Origin: Burkholderia seminalis DSM 23518
Lineage (GTDB): Bacteria > Pseudomonadota > Gammaproteobacteria > Burkholderiales > Burkholderiaceae
Direction of reading: 5' to 3'
Assembly: GCF_902832885.1 (NCBI RefSeq)
Contig: NZ_CADFDK010000006.1
Location: 248,001-312,000, forward strand
DNA length: 64,000 nucleotides
Positions within the stretch are counted from its first letter, which is position 1; each line of letters starts with the position of its first letter. The translations under genes were made by a program, and so were the position numbers. The notes under the pieces were generated by a model. The model did no database searches. It saw nothing but the letters and a program-made list of their open reading frames with translations, and was not told the origin of the DNA. Shown here piece after piece: positions 17,589 to 24,972 of this stretch.

Positions 17589-19064
17589 TCACCCGCGGCC
17601 CACCCGCTCCGCGAGCGCCGACAGCATCCTCAACATCGGCTCGAACGCATCGGCCGACGTATTGCCGAACCCGAGCACGAGCCCATTGCCCGCCCGCCCC
17701 GCGTCGATCGAAAAGCCCGACAGCGGAAACGGCCCGATGCCGTGCGCGCGGGCCGCGTCGACGATCGCGCGGTCGCGATAGCGCGCCGGCATCCGCAACG
17801 CGAGATGCAGCCCGCACGGCCCGCCCTCCACCTGGTGCGGCACGCCGAGGCTGCTGTCGAGCGCGGCGAGCAGCAAACGCCGCCGGTCGCGATACAGCCG
17901 GCGCATCCGCCCGAGATGCCGGCCGTACTCGCCGGTCTCGATGAAATCGGCCAGCGCGAGCTGCACGTGACGCGTCCCGCCGCGCAGCATCTCCGGCAGC
18001 GCCGGCCGCACGGCGGCCAATAGCGCCTCGGGCAGCACGAGAAAACCGATCCGCAACGCCGGAAACATCGTCTTGCTGAACGAACCGAGATAAACGACGG
18101 GCGAATCGGGAGCAAGCCCGTGCATCGCGCCGATCGGCTCGCCGGTGTGACGGAATTCGCTGTCGTAGTCGTCCTCGATGATCCACGCGCGATGCCGGCG
18201 CGCCGCATCGATCAGCGCGAGCCGGCGCGAAATCGACAGCACGGCGCCGGTCGGGAACTGGTTCGACGGCGTCGTGTAGACGAGGCGCGGCGTCCGTTCG
18301 CGCCAGTCGTCCGCTTCCGCGCGCAGTCCCTCCGCGTCGACCGGCATCGGCACGACCTCGAGATCGGCCGCCTGCATCGCCGTACGCGCGCCGCGATAGC
18401 CGGGCTCCTCGACCCACACCGTATCGCCCGGGTTGGTCAGCAGCTGCGCGCACAGCGCGATCGCGCCCTGCGCGCCTTCCGTGATCACGATCTGCTCGGG
18501 ATCGCAGCGCACGCCGCGCGTCACGGCCAGATGGCGCGCGATCGATTCGCGCAACGCGCGCTCGCCGAGCGGGTCACCGTACGCCAGCAGGTCGCGGCCG
18601 GCACGGCGCAATGCGCGGTCGATCGCGTGCCGCCACGCGTCCACCGGGAAATGCGACAGCGCGGGCACGCCCGGCCGGAACCCCTCCGACTCGCCGGCGC
18701 CGATGAGGCTCGGACGAATCCGGTCGAGCCGCTGGGCGACGGACGGCGGCGCCGCTCGCCGGCGCGGCGGCGCCGGCCGCGACAACCCGACCACGCGTGT
18801 GCCGCGACGGTCGGACTGCAGGAACCCCTCGGCGACGAGCTGCTCGTAGACGGCGGCCGTCGTGTTGCGCGACACGCCGAGCGTCTCCGCCAGCGCGCGC
18901 GTGCCAGGCAGCCGCGTGCCGGCCGGCATCGCTCCGCCGAGAATCGCGTCGCGCACGCGGCGCAGCAACTGGCGCTGCAGCGAAGGTGCGCCCGGTGCGC
19001 GCGCCAGCGGTACGTCGAGCGGCAGCAACGGCGCGTCGCCGGAAGGAAAGGAGGCAGTCGTCAT
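17589..19064 (-). CDS. MocR/PdxR-type GntR regulator with aminotransferase domain
   Basis: 491 residues. An N-terminal winged-helix GntR domain (LQRQLLRRVRDAILGGAMPAGTRLPGTRALAETLGVSRNTT, about 28-68) is fused to a fold-type I aminotransferase-like domain. The PLP-lysine region reads YLGSFSKTMFPALRIGFLV and the preceding strand is IIEDDYDSEF. Such regulators sense PLP or amino-acid adducts and often control a divergent gene; here a tandem-GNAT gene diverges 181 bp away. The intergenic DNA contains an imperfect inverted pair (TGGCACCAT and ATGGTACC) that could be its site. The start ATG 19064-19062 precedes MTTASFPSGD. Confidence 0.87.
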   Translation of the reverse strand: MTTASFPSGDAPLLPLDVPLARAPGAPSLQRQLLRRVRDAILGGAMPAGTRLPGTRALAETLGVSRNTTAAVYEQLVAEGFLQSDRRGTRVVGLSRPAPPRRRAAPPSVAQRLDRIRPSLIGAGESEGFRPGVPALSHFPVDAWRHAIDRALRRAGRDLLAYGDPLGERALRESIARHLAVTRGVRCDPEQIVITEGAQGAIALCAQLLTNPGDTVWVEEPGYRGARTAMQAADLEVVPMPVDAEGLRAEADDWRERTPRLVYTTPSNQFPTGAVLSISRRLALIDAARRHRAWIIEDDYDSEFRHTGEPIGAMHGLAPDSPVVYLGSFSKTMFPALRIGFLVLPEALLAAVRPALPEMLRGGTRHVQLALADFIETGEYGRHLGRMRRLYRDRRRLLLAALDSSLGVPHQVEGGPCGLHLALRMPARYRDRAIVDAARAHGIGPFPLSGFSIDAGRAGNGLVLGFGNTSADAFEPMLRMLSALAERVGRG

Positions 19065-19245
19065 CGGAACATCGCAGCGTGAAAATGTCGGAACGTGGCG
19101 CGCGGCGAGTGGCGCGAAGCCGGCGGCCGCCAGATCGTGGCACCATAAATTTGCCGATCCCTGGCGCTTCTCATGGTACCTCGCCGGGACTACGATCGTC
19201 TGCATGCCGGCATGTCGCCGGCCGCCAACCGAAGCGAGATCGACC

Positions 19246-20448
19246 TTGTCCACGCTCACCAACGCCTTCCAGCAATCCATCGGCCACCCCGTCCCCGACT
19301 GGTCCGCGCGCCCGCGCCCGGAGCGCATCGCGCTCGAAGGCCGCTACTGCCGGCTCGAACCGCTCGACGCCGAGCGCCATGCGGCCGACCTGTACGCCGC
19401 CTACGCACAAGCGCCCGACGGCAGCGACTGGACCTATCTCGCGCACGGCCCGTACACCGACGAGGCAAGCTACCGCGACTACGCACGCGGCGCGCAGGCG
19501 AGCGCCGATCCGCTGCACTACACGGTGATCGATCGCGCCACGGGCCGCGCGGTCGGCACGCTCGCGCTGATGCGCATCGATCCGGCCAACGGCGTGATCG
19601 AAGTCGGCTCCGTCACGTTCTCGCCGCTGCTCAAGCGCACGCCGGTCTCGACCGAAGCGCAGTTCCTGCTGATGAAGTACGCGTTCGACACGCTCGGCTA
19701 CCGGCGCTACGAATGGAAGTGCGACGACCTCAACGAACCGTCGCGCAAGGCGGCCGCGCGGCTCGGCTTCCGTTACGAAGGCACGTTCCGGCAGGCGATC
19801 GTCTACAAGGGCCGCAATCGCGACACCGCCTGGTTCTCGATCGTCGACGGCGAATGGCCGGACGTGCGCGCCGCGTTCGAAGCGTGGCTCGCACCGGACA
19901 ACTTCGACGCGCAGGGCAACCAGCGCCGCTCGCTCACCGCGATCCGCCACGCGCAGGCCGGCGCGCGCGACGCGGCCAGCCGTGCGAACGACGCCACGCG
20001 CGTCACGGTACGCCCGCTCGTCGCCGCCGACGAAGCCGCGTGGCGCCCGCTGTGGCAGGGCTATCAGAAGTTCTACGACACCGCGCTGAGCGATGCGGTA
20101 TTCGCCACGACGTGGGCACGCCTGATGGATCCCGCCGAACCGATGTTCGTGCTAGGCGCCTTCGACGCGTCGGGCAAGCTGGTCGGGATCGTGCATTCGA
20201 TCTACCACCGTTCGTGCTGGACCGAAGGGCCATACTGCTATCTGCAGGACCTGTACACGGCCCCCGACGCGCGCGGGCAAGGCGCGGGCGGCGCGCTGAT
20301 CGAGGCCGTCTACGCACGCGCCCGCGAAGCCGGCGCGAGCCGCGTGTACTGGCTCACGCACGAAACCAACACGACCGCGCGCGCACTGTACGACAAGCTC
20401 GCGAACAATGCGGGGTTCATCCAGTACCGGCACGACCTGAAGAAGTAA
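19246..20448 (+). CDS. Tandem GNAT acetyltransferase (two acetyltransferase domains)
   Basis: About 400 residues with two GNAT modules. The first (residues 25-200) resembles RimJ/RimL-type proteins: LEGRYCRLEPLDAERH, GVIEVGSVTFSPLLKRTPVSTEAQFLLMKYAF and WKCDDLNEPSRKAAARLGF. The second (about 255-400) is a distinct GNAT: VTVRPLVAADEAAW, YLQDLYTAPDARGQGAGGALIEAVYARA with the acetyl-CoA P-loop, and LTHETNTTARALYDKLANNAGF. Natural substrates are unknown. The usual N-terminus suggests the TTG at 19246 (LSTLTNAFQQ); an in-frame ATG at 19204 would add 14 residues. It diverges from the MocR regulator, a likely controller. Confidence 0.8.
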   Translation: MSTLTNAFQQSIGHPVPDWSARPRPERIALEGRYCRLEPLDAERHAADLYAAYAQAPDGSDWTYLAHGPYTDEASYRDYARGAQASADPLHYTVIDRATGRAVGTLALMRIDPANGVIEVGSVTFSPLLKRTPVSTEAQFLLMKYAFDTLGYRRYEWKCDDLNEPSRKAAARLGFRYEGTFRQAIVYKGRNRDTAWFSIVDGEWPDVRAAFEAWLAPDNFDAQGNQRRSLTAIRHAQAGARDAASRANDATRVTVRPLVAADEAAWRPLWQGYQKFYDTALSDAVFATTWARLMDPAEPMFVLGAFDASGKLVGIVHSIYHRSCWTEGPYCYLQDLYTAPDARGQGAGGALIEAVYARAREAGASRVYWLTHETNTTARALYDKLANNAGFIQYRHDLKK

Positions 20449-20477
20449 CGCGGATCCACGGCCGGCCGGCGTTCCGC

Positions 20478-20957
20478 TCAGTCGAGCACGTCGGCCGAGT
20501 CGTGCGCGTCGTCGTGCCCCGCGGCCACGTCGCGCGTCGCGGCGGCCGCGCCCGGCACCGACGCCGGGCAGATCATCTCGTCGCCATTGGCCGGCACGGG
20601 CCGCCGCACCGGCCGGAACACGGGCTCGCCCGGCGCGATCGGCTGCCCCGAGATCGCGCAGCGGCCCGGCTGCAGCGCGACGCGCAAACGCCAGCGTTGT
20701 TCGCCGTAATGGCAACGGCCGCTCTCGACCCATCGAATCAGCAGGCCGTCGTCACCGGCCTCCAGCACCGTGACGAACAGTTGCGGACGCAACGGCGAAA
20801 CCGCCGCCGCGTGCTCCGGCCCCGACGCACGGCCGATCGTCACGAACGGTTGGGCGACGACGCCATCGCGCGGCGGCCTCGCTTCGTGCTCGCCATATGC
20901 AGGCGCGTCGCACGACACGTCTTCTTCGCAGGTCGGGCTTTCCAGGGTGTTGAGCAT
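20478..20957 (-). CDS. DUF3331-like protein
   Basis: 159 residues. The C-terminal two-thirds contain the pattern I associate with DUF3331, common in Burkholderia: LFVTVLEAGDDGLLIRWVESGRCHYGEQRWRL, then PGRCAISGQPIAPGEPVFRPVRR with conserved Cys, Gly and Pro. The N-terminal 50 residues are variable. Function is unknown; the Cys-x-x-Ser-Gly-x2-Ile-x2-Gly turn recalls small metal- or ligand-binding modules. It follows the MFS gene by 41 bp on the same strand. Confidence 0.65.
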   Translation of the reverse strand: MLNTLESPTCEEDVSCDAPAYGEHEARPPRDGVVAQPFVTIGRASGPEHAAAVSPLRPQLFVTVLEAGDDGLLIRWVESGRCHYGEQRWRLRVALQPGRCAISGQPIAPGEPVFRPVRRPVPANGDEMICPASVPGAAAATRDVAAGHDDAHDSADVLD

Positions 20958-20998
20958 GCTTGACGAATTTCCGTGCAGGTTGAACGGCACCGGCGCAC

Positions 20999-22210
20999 TC
21001 AGCGCCGGCCCAGCGGTTCGCTCAGCAACGCCACGCCGATCGCCGCACCGGCCGCGGCGGCCGCGAGCATCAGCCCGATGCCGCCAGGCCAGCCGAACGC
21101 ACCGACGATCGCGCCGATCGCCAGCGGCCCGATCACCTGGCCAAGATAGTTGCCCTGCACGACCCAGCCGATACTGAGCGGCGCCAGCGACGGCGAAGGC
21201 GCGGAACCCGGCGCACAGGCGAGAATCGTCGCGGGCAGCATCCCGGCCAGGGCAGAGAACGCGAAGCCCAGCGCGACCGCGAGCGGCGCGGGCGTCGCCG
21301 CGCCGAAGAGCCCCGCGCCGGCCGCACCGATCGCAACCGACGTCGCGGCCATCACGATTCCCGGCCGCGCACCGCGTGACAGCAACCAGCCGGCCGTCAG
21401 GTTGCCGATCACGCACGCGGCGACGATCGCCGCACTGATCAGCCCCGCCGCGCCGACCGTGACGCCGAGGCGCTGCATCAGGAACACCGGCAGGAACGTC
21501 ATCACCGCGAAGAACTGCACGTTGTAGGTCGCGAAGCCCAGCGCCAGGAGCGTGGTCGAGCGCGACCCGAGCACGTCGCGCAGCGCGGGCCCGATGCGTG
21601 TCGCAGCCGCCTGACGCGACGGCGTGCCGGCCGATGTCGTCACGGGTACCGCGGCCGCCGCGACGAACGTCAGGACCGCGGCCGCGAGCCAGCCGTTGCG
21701 CCAGCCGCCGAGCAGCGGCCCGACGAGCATCGACAGCGCCATGCCGGCCGGCATGAACGTGCTCCACAGACCGAACGCGAGATTGCGCCGCTCGGGCGGC
21801 GTCACGCGATTCAGCACGGCCGGCGCGGCAACAACCACGATCACGAAACCGAGCCCTTCGGCGAAGCGCGTGGCCAGCAGCAGCGCGAAGCTGCCCGCCC
21901 ACGCGCCTGCGACGCTCGACGCCCCGAGGAAAACGAGGCCCGTCGTCAGCAACCGCCGGTCGCCCCAGCGCCGCACCAGCAACCCGGCCGCGATCCCGCC
22001 GAACACGCCGACGAACGGAAACACCGACATGATCCCGCTCAGCGATGCAAGCGAGCCACCGAACTCGTGTTGCAACGACGGTAACGCGATCGTCGCCTTG
22101 CCGACGTGCAGCGACGCTACGATGCTCGCCAGCACGACGTTCGCGACGGCGGCCCGGTAACCGCGCGACGGCAGCGCGGCGGCATCGGCCGCGACAGGCG
22201 ATTCGGTCAT
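20999..22210 (-). CDS. MFS transporter (CynX/drug-efflux-like) under a MerR-type promoter
   Basis: 403 residues with about 12 transmembrane helices. The start (MTESPVAADAAALPSRGYRAAVANVVLASIVASLHVGKATIALPSL) follows a strong ribosome site, GGAGGTGGAG. Loop 2 reads GLLVRRWGDRRLLTTGLVFL. There is no substrate-specific signature; general similarity is to metabolite/drug MFS carriers. Its upstream region has a 19-bp-spaced promoter with a perfect palindrome in the spacer, the hallmark of MerR-family activation, so it is probably induced by a metal, oxidant or toxic compound. Confidence 0.8.
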   Translation of the reverse strand: MTESPVAADAAALPSRGYRAAVANVVLASIVASLHVGKATIALPSLQHEFGGSLASLSGIMSVFPFVGVFGGIAAGLLVRRWGDRRLLTTGLVFLGASSVAGAWAGSFALLLATRFAEGLGFVIVVVAAPAVLNRVTPPERRNLAFGLWSTFMPAGMALSMLVGPLLGGWRNGWLAAAVLTFVAAAAVPVTTSAGTPSRQAAATRIGPALRDVLGSRSTTLLALGFATYNVQFFAVMTFLPVFLMQRLGVTVGAAGLISAAIVAACVIGNLTAGWLLSRGARPGIVMAATSVAIGAAGAGLFGAATPAPLAVALGFAFSALAGMLPATILACAPGSAPSPSLAPLSIGWVVQGNYLGQVIGPLAIGAIVGAFGWPGGIGLMLAAAAAGAAIGVALLSEPLGRR

Positions 22211-22277
22211 CTCCACCTCCGTTGAAGCGGGCGCGCGCAACGGGATGTCTCACGCGCCCGCAGTCGGACTGGCGCAC

Positions 22278-22308
22278 ATGATACAAATTGAAGTTAACTT
22301 CAAGTAAA
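22278..22308 (-). promoter_or_regulatory. MerR-type promoter/operator of the MFS gene
   Basis: On the minus strand TTTACT (22308-22303) and TATCAT (22283-22278) are separated by 19 bp, two more than optimal. The spacer is filled by a perfect 16-bp palindrome TTGAAGTTAACTTCAA (22288-22303). Over-long spacers carrying a centred palindrome are characteristic of MerR-family promoters; SoxR sites share the AAGTTAACTT core. No merR-like gene is present in the window. Confidence 0.7.
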
Positions 22309-22422
22309 GGGGTAACTTGCGCAACGATGCGTTTCGGCGATCGCGACAATCGGTCGGCGCGACGGCTGCGGCATCCTGATTTAAGCTGTCGGCTTCGCCC
22401 CGACGACGTGGTGCACCGACGC

Positions 22423-23163
22423 ATGCCGACCGCCTCCCCCGCTCCTGCCGCCCTGTTCCCGCTCGACGAAGCCTGGTCGGCGTTCCCCCGTCGCAAGGCT
22501 GCCGTGCACACGTTCATCGCCGGCTACTGCGCCGCACGCGACCGTCGCGACGCCCCGCTGCGCGACAGCCCGGACGGCCAGGTCGTGCAGTTCGACGGCG
22601 GCATGGGCCGGCCTTTCGAGCATTTCGTTATCGAGGGCGCGCCCGCCTCCGGCGACGGCCCGTTTGCGGTCGGCGCGTGGATCACGCGCTACGGCGCCGC
22701 GCCGCTGCCGCCCGCGCTGCACGGCAGGACACGCCGGCTGTCGGAAGAAACCTTCATGGCCGCCGATATCGACGTATTGTCCGGCAGCGACGCGCTCGCG
22801 CAAGCGCTCGCCTGCCACACGCCCACGGACATCGACGCGTTCAACGTCAGCGACACTTTCCCGCCGTTCCAGCCGAATCCGGCCGCGTTCCTATTCGCGC
22901 ATCGCGTCGACGGGCGGATCGCTGCCACCGCGCGCTACGGCTTCGCGTCGCCGCGCGATATCGTCGTCGACCGCGTCGGGACGGCAGACGCATTCCGGCG
23001 CCGCGGCCTCGCGACGCAACTGCTGTCCGCCATCGTCGCGCACGCGCGGCAACGTGGCGCGCGGCGCGCGTGGCTCGTGTCGACCGAGGCGGGTCAGCCG
23101 CTGTACCGTGCCGCCGGCTTCACGCCGCTCGCGCCGGTCACGGTGGACGAAGTCGTCGCCTGA
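22423..23163 (+). CDS. GNAT-family N-acetyltransferase
   Basis: 246 residues. The GNAT domain occupies the C-terminal half: AAFLFAHRVDGRIAATARYGF, then VDRVGTADAFRRRGLATQLLSAIVAHARQRGARRAWLVSTEAGQPLYRAAGF, which includes the acetyl-CoA-binding R-R-x-G-L-A loop and the terminal Tyr-Arg-x-x-G-F strand. The N-terminal part (PLDEAWSAFPRRKAAVHTFIAGYCAARD) has no recognised domain. The start ATG 22423 gives MPTASPAPAALF. Substrate unknown. Confidence 0.75.
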   Translation: MPTASPAPAALFPLDEAWSAFPRRKAAVHTFIAGYCAARDRRDAPLRDSPDGQVVQFDGGMGRPFEHFVIEGAPASGDGPFAVGAWITRYGAAPLPPALHGRTRRLSEETFMAADIDVLSGSDALAQALACHTPTDIDAFNVSDTFPPFQPNPAAFLFAHRVDGRIAATARYGFASPRDIVVDRVGTADAFRRRGLATQLLSAIVAHARQRGARRAWLVSTEAGQPLYRAAGFTPLAPVTVDEVVA

Positions 23164-23478
23164 GCACACAGCGCACCGCACCACGTGCTGCCGTTCGTCT
23201 CACGATCCGTCTCATCGCGGTGAGACGACTGTCCCGGCGTCTCACTCGATCCACCGTTTCTCGCGCGCAGCACATTCCGTATGCATTGCTCGCAAAATCA
23301 TTTCCCGCCGGGGGAATGAAGCATGCTGCACCGCACACATCTCCCTCCATTCGATGACCGTAACGGACACCGATCCACGCTGGCCCCGTTCCTGCATATC
23401 GGTCGAGCGCGCATTCGCGCGACGGGCGCCGCGGCAGCCATGCCACGCGCCCGACGACAACCTGACGGAGACAGCAAC
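23164..23478. other. Upstream region of the butanediol-dehydrogenase-like gene
   Basis: A 315-bp gap holding the CGTCTCA repeat array (23196-23244). It also holds a weak sigma-54-like element around 23312-23327: GG and GC separated by ten bases, giving GGGAAT-N5-ATGCT. A short open frame starting near 23323 looks like a shadow. Confidence 0.45.
23196..23244. promoter_or_regulatory. CGTCTCA repeat array, probable activator binding site
   Basis: Four exact copies of CGTCTCA occur in 49 bp: direct at 23196-23202, 23208-23214 and 23238-23244, and inverted (TGAGACG) at 23221-23227. Copies two and three form a perfect inverted repeat with a 6-bp spacer. The array ends about 235 bp before the dehydrogenase start, a typical distance for an upstream activating site of a sigma-54 enhancer-binding protein such as AcoR relatives. 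The identity of the regulator is inference. Confidence 0.65.
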
Positions 23479-24576
23479 GTGAGTACACCGGCACCGATCA
23501 CCGCCCGCAGCATGAAAGCCGCCGTCTGGCGCGGCCGCCACGACATCCGCGTCGAAGAGGTTCCCGTTCCGCAGCGCCCGCCGGCCGGCTGGGTCACGAT
23601 TCGCGTGCACTGGTGCGGCATCTGCGGCTCCGACCTGCACGAATACGTCGCGGGGCCCGTGTTCATCCCGGTCGACGCGCCGCATCCGCTGACGGGACTG
23701 AAAGGCCAGTGCATCCTCGGCCACGAGTTCAGCGGCGAAATCGCCGATCTCGGCGAAGGCGTCTCCGGCTTCGCGGTCGGCGACCGCGTGACGGCCGATG
23801 CGTGCCAGCATTGCGGCACCTGCTGGTATTGCCGGCACGGGCTGTACAACATCTGCGAGAACCTCGCGTTCACCGGGCTGATGAACAACGGCGCGTTTGC
23901 CGAATTCGTCAACGTGCCGGCCGAACTGCTGTACAAGCTGCCCGACAACTTCCCGACCGAGGCCGGCGCGCTGATCGAGCCGCTCGCGGTCGGGCTGCAT
24001 GCGGTGAAGAAGGCCGGCAACATCGTCGGGCAGACCGTCGTCGTGGTCGGCGCGGGCACGATCGGCCTGTGCACGATCATGTGCGCGAAGGCCGCGGGCG
24101 CCGGGCGCGTGATCGCGCTGGAGATGTCGGCCGCGCGCAAGCAGAAGGCGCTGGAAGTCGGCGCGAGCGTCGTCATCGATCCGAAGACGTCGGACGCGGT
24201 CGCGGAAGTCAAGGCGCTGACGGGTGGTTACGGCGCCGACGTGTCGTTCGAGTGCATCGGGCACACGGCCACCGCGAAGCTCGCGATCGACGTGATCCGC
24301 AAGGCCGGCAAGTCGGTGATGGTCGGCATCTTCGAGGAGCCGACGCCGTTCAACTTCTTCGACATCGTGTCGACCGAGAAGGAAGTGATCGGCTCGCTCG
24401 CCTACAACGGCGAGTTCGCGGACGTGATCCGTTTCATCGCGGACGGCCGCATCGACGTGCAGCCGCTCATCACCGGGCGCATCGCGCTCGGCGACATCGT
24501 CGCGCGCGGGTTCGAGGAACTGGTCAACCACAAGGACCGGAACGTGAAGATCATCGTGCAGCCCGCCGTTTCCTGA
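23479..24576 (+). CDS. Zinc-dependent alcohol dehydrogenase, 2,3-butanediol dehydrogenase-like
   Basis: 365 residues of the medium-chain dehydrogenase family. Catalytic zinc ligands lie in HWCGICGSDLHEY and LGHEFSGEI; the structural zinc lobe is CQHCGTCWYCRHGLYNIC. The Rossmann motif is VVVVGAGTIGLCTIMCAKAAGA. The HEYVAGPVFIP...PHPLTG segment and the ICENLAFTGLMNNGAFAE block are characteristic of (R,R)-butanediol dehydrogenases that interconvert acetoin and 2,3-butanediol with NAD. The GTG start at 23479 is preceded by ACGGAGACAG; an internal ATG 12 codons later (MKAAVWRG) is the alternative. Regulation by the upstream repeat array is likely. Confidence 0.87.
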   Translation: MSTPAPITARSMKAAVWRGRHDIRVEEVPVPQRPPAGWVTIRVHWCGICGSDLHEYVAGPVFIPVDAPHPLTGLKGQCILGHEFSGEIADLGEGVSGFAVGDRVTADACQHCGTCWYCRHGLYNICENLAFTGLMNNGAFAEFVNVPAELLYKLPDNFPTEAGALIEPLAVGLHAVKKAGNIVGQTVVVVGAGTIGLCTIMCAKAAGAGRVIALEMSAARKQKALEVGASVVIDPKTSDAVAEVKALTGGYGADVSFECIGHTATAKLAIDVIRKAGKSVMVGIFEEPTPFNFFDIVSTEKEVIGSLAYNGEFADVIRFIADGRIDVQPLITGRIALGDIVARGFEELVNHKDRNVKIIVQPAVS

Positions 24577-24972
24577 TAGCACGCGCCTCACCGCTTCATG
24601 GCCGACCGTCGCCCGATTCCCGGGCGACGCATCCGACCGCCCTCTACCGATTTCCCGCTGCCACCGTCCGAAGCGAACCGCATCTCGCTTCCAGACGCGG
24701 ACACGGTTTCGAATAAACTTCGTTATCCATACAATCAAGCACGACGCGCCACCTGCCTGACGCGCGATCAGGGTTTCTCCCGATCAACCATGTTTCACCC
24801 GGTATCGACAGGACCGTGGCGCAAGGCGATCCTGTGCAACGCGCGATGCGGCTTCCCGGCCGCGATCGGTGCCGCCGCGAAACGGCGGCGCCTCTGTTGA
24901 ACCTCACGGTGCAACGGCGCCGACAGGCCGACAATACGGCCTACCCGGGATAGCTTGCAAACATGGTGTGTC
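24577..24972. other. Intergenic region before the histidine kinase
   Basis: About 400 bp without a supported gene. A perfect 9-bp stem with a 5-nt loop at 24607-24629 (CGTCGCCCG / CGGGCGACG) follows the dehydrogenase and may end its transcript. The AT-richer stretch around 24715-24745, including TACAAT, is the likely promoter of the kinase gene. Confidence 0.4.
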
